Source of the DNA: GCA-2746365 sp963711255
GTDB taxonomy: Bacteria; Pseudomonadota; Gammaproteobacteria; SZUA-229
Direction: 5' to 3'
Length of the DNA: 64,000 nucleotides
NCBI GenBank assembly: GCA_963711255.1
Contig: CAVQDO010000023.1
Span: forward strand, 198,390-262,389
The translations under genes were made by a program, and so were the position numbers. This document shows positions 34,258 to 43,239 of the stretch, one piece after another. Position 1 is the stretch's first letter, and every line of letters begins with the position of its first letter. The notes under the pieces are model-generated. The model made no database searches. It worked only from the letters and a program-made list of their open reading frames with translations, and was not told the DNA's origin.

Positions 34258-35628
34258 CTAAAGCGTGATAGCACTATCTATTAATTCACTGACACGCTGC
34301 ACCGCGATGATGTTGAGTCCGTCGATTTTTTCACCTTTCCTGGGCATGTTGGCTTTTGGAATGATTGCCGTTTTAAAGCCATGTTTAGCTGCTTCGCGCA
34401 GACGTTCCTGGCCATTGGAAACAGGGCGAATCTCGCCTGCTAAACCGACTTCACCAAAGGTGAATACATCGTTTGGCAGGGGCTTGTCGCGGAAGCTGGA
34501 TAAGGCGGCAAGAATGATCGCGGTATCGGCAGAGGTCTCGGTCAGGCGCACACCGCCAACCACATTAATAAACACATCCTGATCGAACATGGCGATGCCG
34601 GCGTGGCGATGCATGACTGCCAGCAGCATGTTTAGTCGATTGGGATCGAGTCCCAGGCAAACACGCCGTGGATTGTTGCTGTGACTTTCGTCGACCAGCG
34701 CCTGTAATTCGATAAGCAGCGGGCGGCTGCCTTCACGGGTAACAGTAATAATGCTGCCAGATACAGGTGCTTCATGGCGGGATAGGAATATTGCCGACGG
34801 GTTGCTGACGGTTTTTAATCCCTCATCGGTCATGGCGAAAATGCCGAGTTCGTTGACTGCACCAAAGCGGTTCTTGATGGCGCGTATCATACGATAACGC
34901 TCTCCCGGGTCGCCTTCAAAATAAAGTACCGTATCCACCATGTGCTCCAGTACGCGCGGACCGGCAAGGGTGCCTTCCTTGGTGACGTGGCCGACCAGGA
35001 ACAGGGCGGTGCCGGTTTGCTTGGCAAAGCGAACCAGTTGCGCCGCACTTTCGCGTACCTGGGCAACACCGCCGGGAGCCGACTGCAGTGACTCGGTATA
35101 GATGGTCTGAATGGAATCGATGACGATAACTTTGGGTTTTTGCTCACCGGACAGTGTGATGATGTTTTCCACGCAGGTTTCAGACAGTAGTTTCAAACCC
35201 CGGTCTTCCAGTCCCAGTCGATGTGCGCGCATACTCACCTGTTGCAGCGATTCCTCACCGGTAACATAGAGGCAGGGAAGTGACTGGCTCAGGCTGGCCA
35301 GGCACTGCGTTAACAGGGTCGACTTTCCAATGCCGGGGTCGCCGCCGATTAAGGTCACGGAGCCATGTACCAGACCGCCTCCAAGAACACGGTCTAATTC
35401 ACCGATGTTTGTTGGCGTGCGCATTTCTTCAAGCATCTGGATGTCTACCAGTGCCTGTATTTTTGCCTGGCCTTTTTTGCCGGCAAAACCCTGACGGTTG
35501 TTGGTGGTAATGGCAGTAATGGTTTCACTCATGGTGTTCCATTCACCACAGTCGCCACACTGGCCGGCCCACTTTGTATGGCTGGCACCACAGGCATTGC
35601 AGGCATACTGTATTTTTGTTTTAGCCAT
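34258..35628 (-). CDS. radA: DNA repair protein RadA (Sms)
   Basis: The 456-residue RecA-related protein supports recombination intermediates and branch migration. It has an N-terminal zinc finger (Cys10, Cys13, Cys24, Cys27 in CNACGASHTKWAGQCGDC), Walker A GGDPGIGKST at 95-104, Walker B around VIVIDSIQTIY, the RadA-specific KNRFG motif in AIKNRFGAVNELG, and a C-terminal Lon-protease-like domain (inactive in the family). Its length matches E. coli RadA (460). The upstream CorB-like gene stops 3 bp before its start. No SD is visible, so translational coupling is likely. Confidence 0.97.
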   Translation of the reverse strand: MAKTKIQYACNACGASHTKWAGQCGDCGEWNTMSETITAITTNNRQGFAGKKGQAKIQALVDIQMLEEMRTPTNIGELDRVLGGGLVHGSVTLIGGDPGIGKSTLLTQCLASLSQSLPCLYVTGEESLQQVSMRAHRLGLEDRGLKLLSETCVENIITLSGEQKPKVIVIDSIQTIYTESLQSAPGGVAQVRESAAQLVRFAKQTGTALFLVGHVTKEGTLAGPRVLEHMVDTVLYFEGDPGERYRMIRAIKNRFGAVNELGIFAMTDEGLKTVSNPSAIFLSRHEAPVSGSIITVTREGSRPLLIELQALVDESHSNNPRRVCLGLDPNRLNMLLAVMHRHAGIAMFDQDVFINVVGGVRLTETSADTAIILAALSSFRDKPLPNDVFTFGEVGLAGEIRPVSNGQERLREAAKHGFKTAIIPKANMPRKGEKIDGLNIIAVQRVSELIDSAITL

Positions 35629-35630
35629 AA

Positions 35631-36941
35631 TCAGGAGTGCTGGTCGTTGTCATATTCAGTATCATCGTCAGATTCGGTTTCTACCGCTTTGTTGCTTTTA
35701 ACCCTGGCTGTTTGAACCGCGTTGTTCGTTGTTCGAGTGATTTCGATAGTGTAATCACCGATCATCAGGCTGGTGCCATTTTGCGGAATAATTTCCATGT
35801 GCTCCAGGATTAAACCATTCAGTGTTTTTGGCCCTTTAGCCGGTAATGACCAGTCTAGTGCACGATTAATATCGCGTAAGTGTGTATTGCCGTCAATCAG
35901 GTAACTATTGTCTGCCTGTTCATGTATTCCCGGATTCCGGGTAGGTGAATCAGTGGTAAACTGGCCGACAATTTCTTCTAAAATATCTTCCAGTGTTACC
36001 AGCCCCTGGATGCTGCCGTATTCATCGACGACAAGGCCTGAACGGCGGCGGTTTTCCTGAAAGTTTAATAACTGTTGGGTCAGCGGTGTGGCAGCAGGAA
36101 TAAAATACGCTGGTGCGATCAAGCCCTTCAGCGATTTCATGTTCAGTTCATCGCGTGCAAACAGGTTGAGCACTTTACGTAAATGCAGTACGCCGATAGT
36201 GTTATCGATGCTGTCATGAAATACAGGTATGCGCGTGCGCTGGCTATGGGTTAGCTGATGTAAAATATCATTCCATTCGTCATTTAGATCAATGCCGGTA
36301 ATTTCATTACGAGGAATCATAATATCTTCTACGCTGACCTGCTCAAGGTCAAGAATACTTAGCAGCATATCGGAGTGAGACTGCGGCATAAAGTGCTCGG
36401 CTTCGACGACAACGGCACGCAATTCTTCGCTGCTCAATTCCTGTTTTGCCTGGCGGTCGGGGTGAATGCCAATGAGTCGCAGCAATGCATTGGAAAAGAT
36501 ATTGACCGACCAGACAAATGGATACAGCGGTGTAGCAATAATGGTATAAACATACGATGCCGGGAAAGCCAGTTTTTCGGGTTTTAATGCCGCCAGGGTC
36601 TTGGGGGTAACTTCGGAAAACACCAGGATGACAAATGCCAGTGCGATCGGCGCAATGGCTATGCCTATTTCACCGTACAGGCGCAGGGCAATGATTGTGG
36701 CGATGGTGGCGGCAAAAATGTTGACTATATTATTGCCCAGCAATATCAAACCGAGCAACCTGTCCGGGCGGCTTAACAGTTTAAGCGACAACTGTGCGGC
36801 TTTATGGCCATTATCTGCAAGACTTTTCAGGCGATAACGGTTGAGGGTCATTAATGCGGTTTCAGAACCTGAAAAGAAACCTGAAAGTAATATCAGGATT
36901 GCAAGAATGATAAACAGCGTTGCTGTTGTTAGTTCGTTCAA
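35631..36941 (-). CDS. CorB/CNNM-type transporter-associated protein (DUF21, CBS, CorC domains)
   Basis: The 436-residue protein has an N-terminal DUF21 membrane domain with about four helices (LFIILAILILLSGFFSGSET, then ALMTLNRYRLKSLADNGHKA). A CBS pair follows (around DIMIPRNEITGIDL and GLVVDEYGSIQGLVTLEDIL), then a C-terminal CorC/HlyC domain. Such proteins are linked to magnesium or other cation export in the CorB/YfjD group. The start codon is TTG and no better ATG is present. Gammaproteobacteria often place it between ypjD and other genes near ffh, as here. Confidence 0.92.
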   Translation of the reverse strand: MNELTTATLFIILAILILLSGFFSGSETALMTLNRYRLKSLADNGHKAAQLSLKLLSRPDRLLGLILLGNNIVNIFAATIATIIALRLYGEIGIAIAPIALAFVILVFSEVTPKTLAALKPEKLAFPASYVYTIIATPLYPFVWSVNIFSNALLRLIGIHPDRQAKQELSSEELRAVVVEAEHFMPQSHSDMLLSILDLEQVSVEDIMIPRNEITGIDLNDEWNDILHQLTHSQRTRIPVFHDSIDNTIGVLHLRKVLNLFARDELNMKSLKGLIAPAYFIPAATPLTQQLLNFQENRRRSGLVVDEYGSIQGLVTLEDILEEIVGQFTTDSPTRNPGIHEQADNSYLIDGNTHLRDINRALDWSLPAKGPKTLNGLILEHMEIIPQNGTSLMIGDYTIEITRTTNNAVQTARVKSNKAVETESDDDTEYDNDQHS

Positions 36942-37065
36942 GAAGAAAGGTCTCTTGTCACTTAGGTTGAGTTATTGGCTTGTGTAATACTGGGCTAATT
37001 ATGTGCGTACCGCTGCCGGAGTCAAGTGTTATGAAGATTCTATTCCGGCGAGGCCTGCGTGATAC

Positions 37066-37887
37066 CTAGGTAAGTAAAATTTCCAGGACAAATTTACTGC
37101 CAAAGTAAGCCAGCATCAGGCTGGCAAAACCGGCCAGTGTCCAGCGTATAGCGGTGCGCCCGCGCCAGCCAAGTTTCCAGTGGCCAAGTAGCAGCACCAG
37201 GAAGACAAACCAGGCCAGAATCGACAAAATAGTTTTATGTGCCAGCTGCTGGGCAAACATATTTTCCAGGAAAATAAGACCACTGCCCAGTGAAATTGTC
37301 AGCGCGGTAAAACCGATAACGATGACTTCAAATAATAATGCTTCCATATGCCTTAACGGTGGCATTAAGCGGATCATGCCGCCAGGCTGATGGGCATGAA
37401 GAAACTTATTCTGTATCGACAGTAAAATGGCCTGTAATGCAGCAAGTGCTAACAGGCTGTAGGCAATGATTGAAGTCGATATATGAAAGATCAGTGCTTT
37501 GGAACTACTGGCCGCCAGTAAATGGTGGCTGTTGATATTAAACTCAAACAGCATAGTGATAACCGCGACGGGGAGCAGTATGATGGCGAGTATTTCTACC
37601 GGGTGGCGCCAGGTTGCTATCAGGGTGAAGAATATAATTGAAGCGCTGACCAGGGACAAAGCATTATAAAAGCCGAGGTCGATGCCCATCGGTGTAATCA
37701 TGCTGCTAAACAGACCCATACTATGGAGTATTAAACCAGCCAGGCCGATGCTAACAATACGTTTTTTACTGAGCACAGTAACCTTGTCACTAGCTTGAGC
37801 ATTAGCCTGTTTGAGCTGGAAAAACAGGAGAGCGGCACAGGCTAAATACAGAATAACGGCACTAAAAGTAAAGATATATGTATTCAT
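37066..37887 (-). CDS. ypjD: YpjD, CcsA-like cytochrome c assembly family membrane protein
   Basis: The 273-residue inner-membrane protein has about eight hydrophobic helices and the CcsA/ResC family layout. It contains a WxWD-like region in weak form and conserved His residues in LHSMGLFSSMITPMG, ALIFHISTSIIAYSLLALAA and LAHKTILSILAWFVFL. The E. coli homologue YpjD lies next to ffh and has no firmly proven role. The divergent ffh neighbourhood, with one MBL gene interposed, supports the name rather than a true CcsA in a ccs operon. Confidence 0.85.
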   Translation of the reverse strand: MNTYIFTFSAVILYLACAALLFFQLKQANAQASDKVTVLSKKRIVSIGLAGLILHSMGLFSSMITPMGIDLGFYNALSLVSASIIFFTLIATWRHPVEILAIILLPVAVITMLFEFNINSHHLLAASSSKALIFHISTSIIAYSLLALAALQAILLSIQNKFLHAHQPGGMIRLMPPLRHMEALLFEVIVIGFTALTISLGSGLIFLENMFAQQLAHKTILSILAWFVFLVLLLGHWKLGWRGRTAIRWTLAGFASLMLAYFGSKFVLEILLT

Positions 37888-38128
37888 ACGAAATTGGTTT
37901 TGCTGGTCTATACTGGCTTAGAACGTAATAATTATTAATAATAATGATAAATAACAGGCTGTTACTGGCGTTGATTGCATAAAATGTGAGCTTGTTCACA
38001 ATCTGACTCGCCTGTCGACGTATACTTTTTCCATAAGGTCGCATCATGAGGTCGCATGTTATCACTAGAATAGACCATTATAAAAATTATTAGATAAATA
38101 GTGTTGTACAAATGCGAGTTAGCCAATA

Positions 38129-38896
38129 ATGAAAGTGCGAGTTTTAGGATGTAGTGGTGGTATAAGTCAGAATGTGGCGACTACGTCCTTTTTGCTGGAT
38201 GATGATATTTTGATTGATGCAGGTACTGGCGTGTGTGACCTGTCGCTGGATGAAATGCGTCGTATCAGGCATATTTTTGTTACCCATTCGCATCTTGATC
38301 ATATTGCTTCTATTCCATTACTTGCCGATACCCTTTTCGATGATTTGATAGGCCGGCCCATTATAGTGCACGCACTTCCAGACACTTTAAAAGCATTGCG
38401 AGACAATATTTTTAACTGGACGATCTGGCCCAATTTTACCGAATTGCCGCATAAGACGAACGCGGTACTGAAGCTGGAGCCTATGGATGCCGGTTCAGTG
38501 TTTGAACTATCCGGTCGCCACATTGAAATGATTAGCGTTAATCATACCGTGCCCGGCGTAGGATACTGCGTTAAGTCAGCGGGCAAGGTGTTCGCTTTTA
38601 GCGGTGATACTACCAGTAATGAAAACTTCTGGGCAGCACTGAACAGGCACGATTCGCTGGATTTATTATTTGTAGAATCGGCTTTTGCCAACAAGGATAT
38701 AGAGCTGGCGAAAGTCGCTTTTCATTATTGCCCGCAGCTGCTGGCGGAAGACCTGAAAAAACTGAAACACAAAACCAAAGTGTGCATTACCCATCTAAAA
38801 CCCGGCAGCGAGTCGGAAATTATTCAGCAGTGTGAAGAAGCTATGCCCGACAGGGAAATACATCAGCTGAAAAGCGGTGATGTATTTCAGCTGTGA
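38129..38896 (+). CDS. MBL-fold metallohydrolase, class II cyclic-nucleotide phosphodiesterase-like
   Basis: The 255-residue protein has the metal-binding HxHxDH motif at 53-58 (THSHLDH). It carries a GCSGG phosphate loop at the N-terminus (MKVRVLGCSGGIS), a later His in ISVNHTVPGVGY, an Asp in AFSGDTT, and a His in CITHLKPGSE. This pattern fits class II 3',5'-cyclic-nucleotide phosphodiesterases (CpdP/PDE1 type), but other MBL hydrolases share most of these residues. It is an independent gene between ypjD and ffh. The substrate is unproven. Confidence 0.82.
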   Translation: MKVRVLGCSGGISQNVATTSFLLDDDILIDAGTGVCDLSLDEMRRIRHIFVTHSHLDHIASIPLLADTLFDDLIGRPIIVHALPDTLKALRDNIFNWTIWPNFTELPHKTNAVLKLEPMDAGSVFELSGRHIEMISVNHTVPGVGYCVKSAGKVFAFSGDTTSNENFWAALNRHDSLDLLFVESAFANKDIELAKVAFHYCPQLLAEDLKKLKHKTKVCITHLKPGSESEIIQQCEEAMPDREIHQLKSGDVFQL

Positions 38897-38908
38897 TAAT
38901 AAATGTAT

Positions 38909-39000
38909 TACCGCAGAGGCGCAGAGGTCGCTGAGAAAAACGAACTTGTGTTTTTAAAATAGAAACTGGTTTTACTCTGCGCCTCCGCGTCTCCGCGGTA
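38909..39000. repeat. Palindromic repeat, family A copy 3
   Basis: TACCGCAGAGGCGCAGAG at the left and CTCTGCGCCTCCGCGTCTCC then GCGGTA at the right form the cleanest copy, about 92 bp with an AT-rich spacer. It lies 13 bp after the MBL gene stop, upstream of ffh. Confidence 0.88.
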
Positions 39001-39097
39001 CTGTTTTTATCATTTTTTGAAATATATTAAGAAGTGCTTCCACTATTTCGATATAATTCCATTCTTAAGTTAGTAACTCTCTATATACAGGTATGCC

Positions 39098-40477
39098 ATG
39101 TTTGATGGATTAAGTGACCGTCTTGCCAGTACTGCGCAGAAACTGCGTGGTGAAGGCCGATTAACCGAAGATAATATTCAGGATGCTTTGCGCGATGTGC
39201 GTATGGCGTTGCTGGAAGCCGATGTTGCGCTGGCCGTGGTTCGCGCTTTCATCGACGATGTTAAGCAGCGCGCATTAGGTGAAGAGGTCTTAACCAGCCT
39301 GAAACCGGGCCAGGTTTTCATCAACATCGTTCAGGAAGAACTGGTCAAGGTCATGGGTGCGCAGAACGAGCGCCTGGACTTGAGCGCGCAGCCGCCGGCC
39401 GTGGTGTTAATGGCTGGTTTACAGGGTGCGGGTAAAACCACCACTGTCGCAAAACTGGCAAAAATGCTGAGCGAGCGTGAGAAGAAAAAATCGCTGCTGG
39501 TGAGTTGTGATATTTATCGTCCTGCTGCTATTGAACAGTTAAAAACACTGGCGACGCAGGTTGGTGCCGAATTCTTTCCCAGCAGTACTGAGCAGAAACC
39601 GGTCGATATTGCCCGCGCCGCGATAGCGCACGCGCGCAAACACTTTATTGATGTGGTGCTGGTGGATACTGCCGGTCGTCTGCATATTGATGCGGAAATG
39701 ATGGATGAGATTAAATCCATCCATGCCGCGGTCAACCCGGTTGAGACCTTGTTCGTGGTTGACAGTATGACCGGTCAGGATGCCGCGATTACGGCGCAGG
39801 CATTTAATGAGGCATTGCCCTTAACCGGTGTTGTGCTGACCAAAACCGATGGTGATGCCCGCGGCGGTGCGGCATTGTCCATTCGGCAGATTACCGGCAA
39901 ACCGATTAAATTTATGGGTTCCGGTGAAAAGGTAGAAGCACTTGAGCCATTTCACCCGGATCGCGTGGCATCACGTATTCTGGGCATGGGCGATGTGCTT
40001 TCGCTGGTCGAAGAAGTTCAGCAGAAGGTTGACCATAAAAAAGCCGCGCAGTTGGCGAAAAAAGTTCAAAAGGGTAAGAATTTTGACTTTAATGACCTGA
40101 AAGAACAGTTCGAGCAAATGCAGAATATGGGCGGCATGGCCGGGTTAATGGACAAGCTGCCAGGCATGCCGGGAATGGCGGACAAGCTTAAAGACAAGGT
40201 GAATGATAAGGAAATGAGCCGCATGGTTGGCATCATCAATTCCATGACGCCTAAAGAACGAGCTTTTCCGGATATCATCAAAGGCTCCAGAAAACGCCGT
40301 ATAGCAGCGGGCTGCGGCCTGCAGGTGCAGGATGTGAATCGCCTCATGAAGCAGCAGATGCAAATGAAGAAGATGATGAAGAAAATGTCCAAAGGCGGCA
40401 TGGCAAAAATGATGCGCGCCATGAAAGGCGGCGGTATGCCACCTGGTATGGGCGGCCCTGGTGGTATGGGGTTTTAG
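39098..40477 (+). CDS. ffh: Signal recognition particle protein Ffh
   Basis: The 459-residue SRP54 homologue binds signal sequences of nascent inner-membrane proteins together with 4.5S RNA. It has an N-terminal helical domain, a GTPase with G1 GLQGAGKTTT (107-116) and DTAGR (in VLVDTAGRLHIDAEM), TKTDGDARGG, and a Met-rich C-terminal M domain ending MPPGMGGPGGMGF. Its length is normal (E. coli 453). It is the first of the run leading to rpsP-rimM-trmD-rplS. The 4.5S RNA gene was not found in this window. Confidence 0.98.
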   Translation: MFDGLSDRLASTAQKLRGEGRLTEDNIQDALRDVRMALLEADVALAVVRAFIDDVKQRALGEEVLTSLKPGQVFINIVQEELVKVMGAQNERLDLSAQPPAVVLMAGLQGAGKTTTVAKLAKMLSEREKKKSLLVSCDIYRPAAIEQLKTLATQVGAEFFPSSTEQKPVDIARAAIAHARKHFIDVVLVDTAGRLHIDAEMMDEIKSIHAAVNPVETLFVVDSMTGQDAAITAQAFNEALPLTGVVLTKTDGDARGGAALSIRQITGKPIKFMGSGEKVEALEPFHPDRVASRILGMGDVLSLVEEVQQKVDHKKAAQLAKKVQKGKNFDFNDLKEQFEQMQNMGGMAGLMDKLPGMPGMADKLKDKVNDKEMSRMVGIINSMTPKERAFPDIIKGSRKRRIAAGCGLQVQDVNRLMKQQMQMKKMMKKMSKGGMAKMMRAMKGGGMPPGMGGPGGMGF

Positions 40478-40516
40478 GTGGCTTTTTGTTCAGTTAAAGC
40501 AAGACTTAAAGACATT

Positions 40517-40607
40517 CACCGCTGAGACGCGGAGGCGCAGAGGAAAACAATATTTGTTTTAATGCTATTTACCGAGTTTTTCTCTGCGTCTCCGCGTCTC
40601 TGCGGTA
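40517..40607. repeat. Palindromic repeat, family A copy 4
   Basis: CACCGCTGAGACGCGGAGG and a further GCGCAGAGG on the left face CTCTGCGTCTCCGCGTCTCT and GCGGTA on the right. Both arms hold two tandem ACGCGGAG/GCGCAGAG units, making the longest stem of the family. It lies about 40 bp after ffh. Confidence 0.88.
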
Positions 40608-40711
40608 AAACACTTCTAGTGTTTTCAAGGATTTAGTGCCCTTTTTTAAGGATTAGTGCTGTGTCAGTTCTATATCGACCAGTCATTCCTGTTTTTATCC
40701 GTCAAACAGGC

Positions 40712-40740
40712 TTCCATCTGAAGAAATTATCACGTAAAAT
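40712..40740 (+). promoter_or_regulatory. Probable sigma-70 promoter of rpsP operon
   Basis: A -10 box TAAAAT at 40735-40740 is 17 bp from the weak -35 TTCCAT and is followed by a GC-rich discriminator (GCGCGG), the pattern of stringently controlled ribosomal operons. It lies about 55 bp upstream of the rpsP ATG. Confidence 0.4.
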
Positions 40741-40796
40741 GCGCGGTTTCCTGTGACCGAAAGGTCATTTTTGTTTAAGAATTTTTGAGAGTAACT

Positions 40797-41048
40797 ATGG
40801 TAACTATACGTTTATCAAGAGGCGGCGCTAAGAAAAAGCCTTTTTATCATATTGATGTGAAAGACTCACGTAGATCTCGTGATGGTCGTTATATTGAACG
40901 CCTGGGTTATTTCAACCCTGGTGCTATCGGTGGAGAGCAGCGTCTGGTGCTTGATCTGGATCGTGTGACACACTGGAAATCAGTCGGTGCACAGACTTCT
41001 GAACGTGTTACTTCACTGATTAAACAGGCGAAAGTTTCTGCTGCGTAA
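40797..41048 (+). CDS. rpsP: 30S ribosomal protein S16
   Basis: The 83-residue ribosomal protein starts MVTIRLSRGGAKKKPFYHI, the standard S16 N-terminus, with GAGAG as ribosome binding site. An upstream in-frame ATG four codons earlier is not the family start. Further family blocks are DSRRSRDGRYIERLGYFNP and the region around LDLDRVTHWKSVGAQTSERV. It is the first gene of the rpsP-rimM-trmD-rplS operon, in the universal order. Confidence 0.99.
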   Translation: MVTIRLSRGGAKKKPFYHIDVKDSRRSRDGRYIERLGYFNPGAIGGEQRLVLDLDRVTHWKSVGAQTSERVTSLIKQAKVSAA

Positions 41049-41104
41049 TTGATCTTACTGATCATATCCGACTGTTCTCGTTGTTTAAGCATTGTTGAGT
41101 AAAC

Positions 41105-41674
41105 ATGAATCAGCAGGATGAAGCTTCGGAAAAAATTATCCTGGGACGGATTACCGGAGTATACGGAGTTAAAGGCTGGGTCAAGATTTTTTCCTATACT
41201 GACCCAATGGAAGCCATTGTTGACTACAGCCCCTGGTATATTCGGGCTGAAAAAAGAAAGCAGTCACCATGGACAACGGTTAAGTTAAAAGCGGGCAAAC
41301 GTCATGCTAAAACCGTAGTAGCAAAGCTGGAAGGTTGTAACGATCGAGATGCAGCGCAAGCTTATATAGGCACTGAGATTGCAATCGAGAAGAAACAGCT
41401 GGAAGCGTTAGAAGGTGGCAACGAATATTACTGGCGTGAGCTGATCGGCATGCGAGTAGTAAACCAGCAGAATATCGAGCTGGGTAAAGTACAAAGTATA
41501 TTTGAAACCGGTGCTAATGATGTGCTGGTTGTGGTCTCGGAGAATGAGGCAGACTCTGAAGGTGAGCCGAAAGAACGCCTGATCCCGTGGACAATGGGAC
41601 ACGCAATAATTGCAGTGAACCAGGAACAGGGTGTTATTGAAGCAGACTGGGAAGAAGAATGGGATGCCGATTAA
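41105..41674 (+). CDS. rimM: Ribosome maturation factor RimM
   Basis: The 189-residue protein binds S19 and assists 30S head assembly. An N-terminal RimM beta-barrel (ILGRITGVYGVKGWVKIFSY, then TDPMEAIVDYSPWYI) is followed by a C-terminal PRC barrel (YYWRELIGMRVVNQQNIELG, then LIPWTMGHAIIAV). Its length and its place between rpsP and trmD match E. coli. The C-terminus is acidic (ADWEEEWDAD). Confidence 0.98.
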   Translation: MNQQDEASEKIILGRITGVYGVKGWVKIFSYTDPMEAIVDYSPWYIRAEKRKQSPWTTVKLKAGKRHAKTVVAKLEGCNDRDAAQAYIGTEIAIEKKQLEALEGGNEYYWRELIGMRVVNQQNIELGKVQSIFETGANDVLVVVSENEADSEGEPKERLIPWTMGHAIIAVNQEQGVIEADWEEEWDAD

Positions 41675-41713
41675 GATGCAGGTTTTAAACAGCTGTCATC
41701 ATAAAACAGCATC

Positions 41714-42478
41714 GTGAATATCTGTTTCATTACACTGTTTCCAGAATTAATACAGCAGGCCACCAGTTTTGGCGTGCTGGGTCGAGCGATAAAACAGCAG
41801 CAATTAAGCGTGCAGTGTTTTAATCCAAGAGACTATACGGAAGACAAACATCGCACCGTGGATGACCGGCCTTATGGTGGCGGCCCCGGTATGCTGATGA
41901 AAGTTGAGCCATTGTATAAAGCGATAATGGCAGCAAAGGATGCAGCAGAAGCAGCAAAAGTGGTTTATATGAGTCCGCAGGGGCAACAGTTAAACCAGCA
42001 GATACTTGTTGACAGTGCAGCAACAACACAGGATTTGATTTTAATCGCTGGCCGTTATGAAGGTATCGACGAGCGAATTATAGAATTACTGGTCGATGAA
42101 GAATGGTCGATAGGTGATTATGTATTAAGCGGTGGCGAGTTTGCCGCTATGGTCGTAGTAGATGGCATTGCCCGGTTATTACCGGGGGTGCTGGGTGACG
42201 ATGATTCTGCCCTGCAGGATTCATTCATGCAGGGGCTGCTGGATTGCCCGCACTATACACGACCCGAACAGGTTAACGGTCTAAGCGTACCAGAGGTTTT
42301 GTTAAGCGGTGACCATCAGGCAATTCAGCGCTGGCGTTTAAAGCAGTCGCTGGGACGTACCTGGTTAAGAAGGCCGGACCTGCTGGAGGCATCAAAAAAA
42401 GATGCATCACGTTGGGATGATGAAAAAGCCGGGTTGCTGGCTGAGTACATGGCCGAGCTTGAAGACTTGCAGCAATGA
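41714..42478 (+). CDS. trmD: tRNA (guanine-N1)-methyltransferase TrmD
   Basis: The 254-residue SPOUT methyltransferase makes m1G37, which prevents frameshifting at proline codons. The trefoil-knot AdoMet site is in YVLSGGEFAAMVVVDGIARL, then LPGVLGDDDSALQDSF. The N-terminus FITLFPELIQQATSFGVLGR and the catalytic Asp region in DRPYGGGPGMLMK are intact. The start codon is GTG, giving MNICFITLFP; no closer ATG fits. It is the third gene of the rpsP operon. Confidence 0.98.
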   Translation: MNICFITLFPELIQQATSFGVLGRAIKQQQLSVQCFNPRDYTEDKHRTVDDRPYGGGPGMLMKVEPLYKAIMAAKDAAEAAKVVYMSPQGQQLNQQILVDSAATTQDLILIAGRYEGIDERIIELLVDEEWSIGDYVLSGGEFAAMVVVDGIARLLPGVLGDDDSALQDSFMQGLLDCPHYTRPEQVNGLSVPEVLLSGDHQAIQRWRLKQSLGRTWLRRPDLLEASKKDASRWDDEKAGLLAEYMAELEDLQQ

Positions 42479-42557
42479 ACACTGGCAACAGTGAAGATAG
42501 GCAACACTAATTAATTTTTAAAATTTTAGATTTAGGGCGCGAAAGCGGAGTAAAGAT

Positions 42558-42920
42558 ATGAGTAACATAATTCAACAGCTTGAAGCTGAACAAATGACAC
42601 GTGAAGTGCCAGCGTTCTATCCTGGTGACACAATAGTTGTACAGGTGCGTGTGAAGGAAGGTGAGCGCGAGCGTTTACAGGCTTTCGAAGGCGTCGTTAT
42701 TGCTAAACGTAACCGTGGGCTACACTCTGCATTTACCGTTCGTAAAATGTCTCATGGTGAAGGCGTTGAGCGTGTATTCCAGACATACAGTCATGCGATT
42801 GCAGAAATCACAGTTAAACGCAGCGGTAAAGTCCGTCGCGCTAAACTTTACTACCTGCGTGGCAGAACTGGTAAGTCAGCACGTATTACCGAAAAGCTTA
42901 AACTGGCTGATAAGAAATAA
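42558..42920 (+). CDS. rplS: 50S ribosomal protein L19
   Basis: The 120-residue ribosomal protein has the family phrases FYPGDTIVVQVRVKEGERER, QAFEGVVIAKRNRGLHSAFT and AKLYYLRGRTGKSARI. The start is well placed after a purine-rich ribosome binding site (GCGGAG). It is the last gene of the rpsP-rimM-trmD-rplS operon, followed within 30 bp by a terminator. Confidence 0.99.
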   Translation: MSNIIQQLEAEQMTREVPAFYPGDTIVVQVRVKEGERERLQAFEGVVIAKRNRGLHSAFTVRKMSHGEGVERVFQTYSHAIAEITVKRSGKVRRAKLYYLRGRTGKSARITEKLKLADKK

Positions 42921-42945
42921 TAGCCGGCTAAACTTTAAAGTTTTG

Positions 42946-42979
42946 AAAAAAAGCAGTGCATTTGTACTGCTTTTTTTTT
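42946..42979 (+). terminator. Rho-independent terminator of the rpsP operon
   Basis: AGCAGT pairs with ACTGCT around an eight-base loop, with a preceding A run and a following run of nine T. It lies about 25 bp beyond rplS. Confidence 0.9.
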
Positions 42980-42997
42980 GTTAGAAGATTATTCACC

Positions 42998-43098
42998 GCA
43001 GATTAGGGCAGGACGCCCGTAAGTAGAGTAACGCATACTGCCATGGATGGCAGGTAGTAGAACAATGCAGGAGCTATTGTCGAGGAGCAGTTACCGAG
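42998..43098. repeat. 101-bp dispersed repeat, family B copy 2
   Basis: It is 100 of 101 bases identical to the copy at 34075-34175, in the same orientation. It starts within the left arm of a family A palindrome (CACCGCAG just before it) and ends at TTACCGAG, from which that palindrome continues. It has perfect TGCCAT-GG-ATGGCA symmetry and a GGGC/GCCC hairpin. No frame of coding character. Confidence 0.9.
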
Positions 43099-43175
43099 AC
43101 GCAGAGAAAGCTTGTTAAACTTTTAAAAACGATAAGCTATTTTTTCTCCGCGACCTCTGCGCCTCAGCGGTAAAA
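43092..43175. repeat. Palindromic repeat, family A copy 5
   Basis: The left arm TTACCGAGACGCAGAG and the right arm CTCCGCGACCTCTGCGCCTC then AGCGGTAA flank an AT-rich spacer. It adjoins the 101-bp repeat and lies between the rplS terminator and the TPR-like gene. Confidence 0.85.
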
Positions 43176-43239
43176 ACAGCTTTTAGTGTATGATTCTCCT
43201 CACGACTGATAATATCAACAAAAATCACAGGCTGCTGTA

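Noticed and set aside
37066..37887. CcsA cytochrome c maturation protein
   Set aside because: No ccs/ccm genes nearby; the position next to ffh and the CorB-like gene is that of ypjD.
34170..43175. Family A palindromes as insertion-sequence ends
   Set aside because: No transposase and no target duplications; spacers are under 60 bp.
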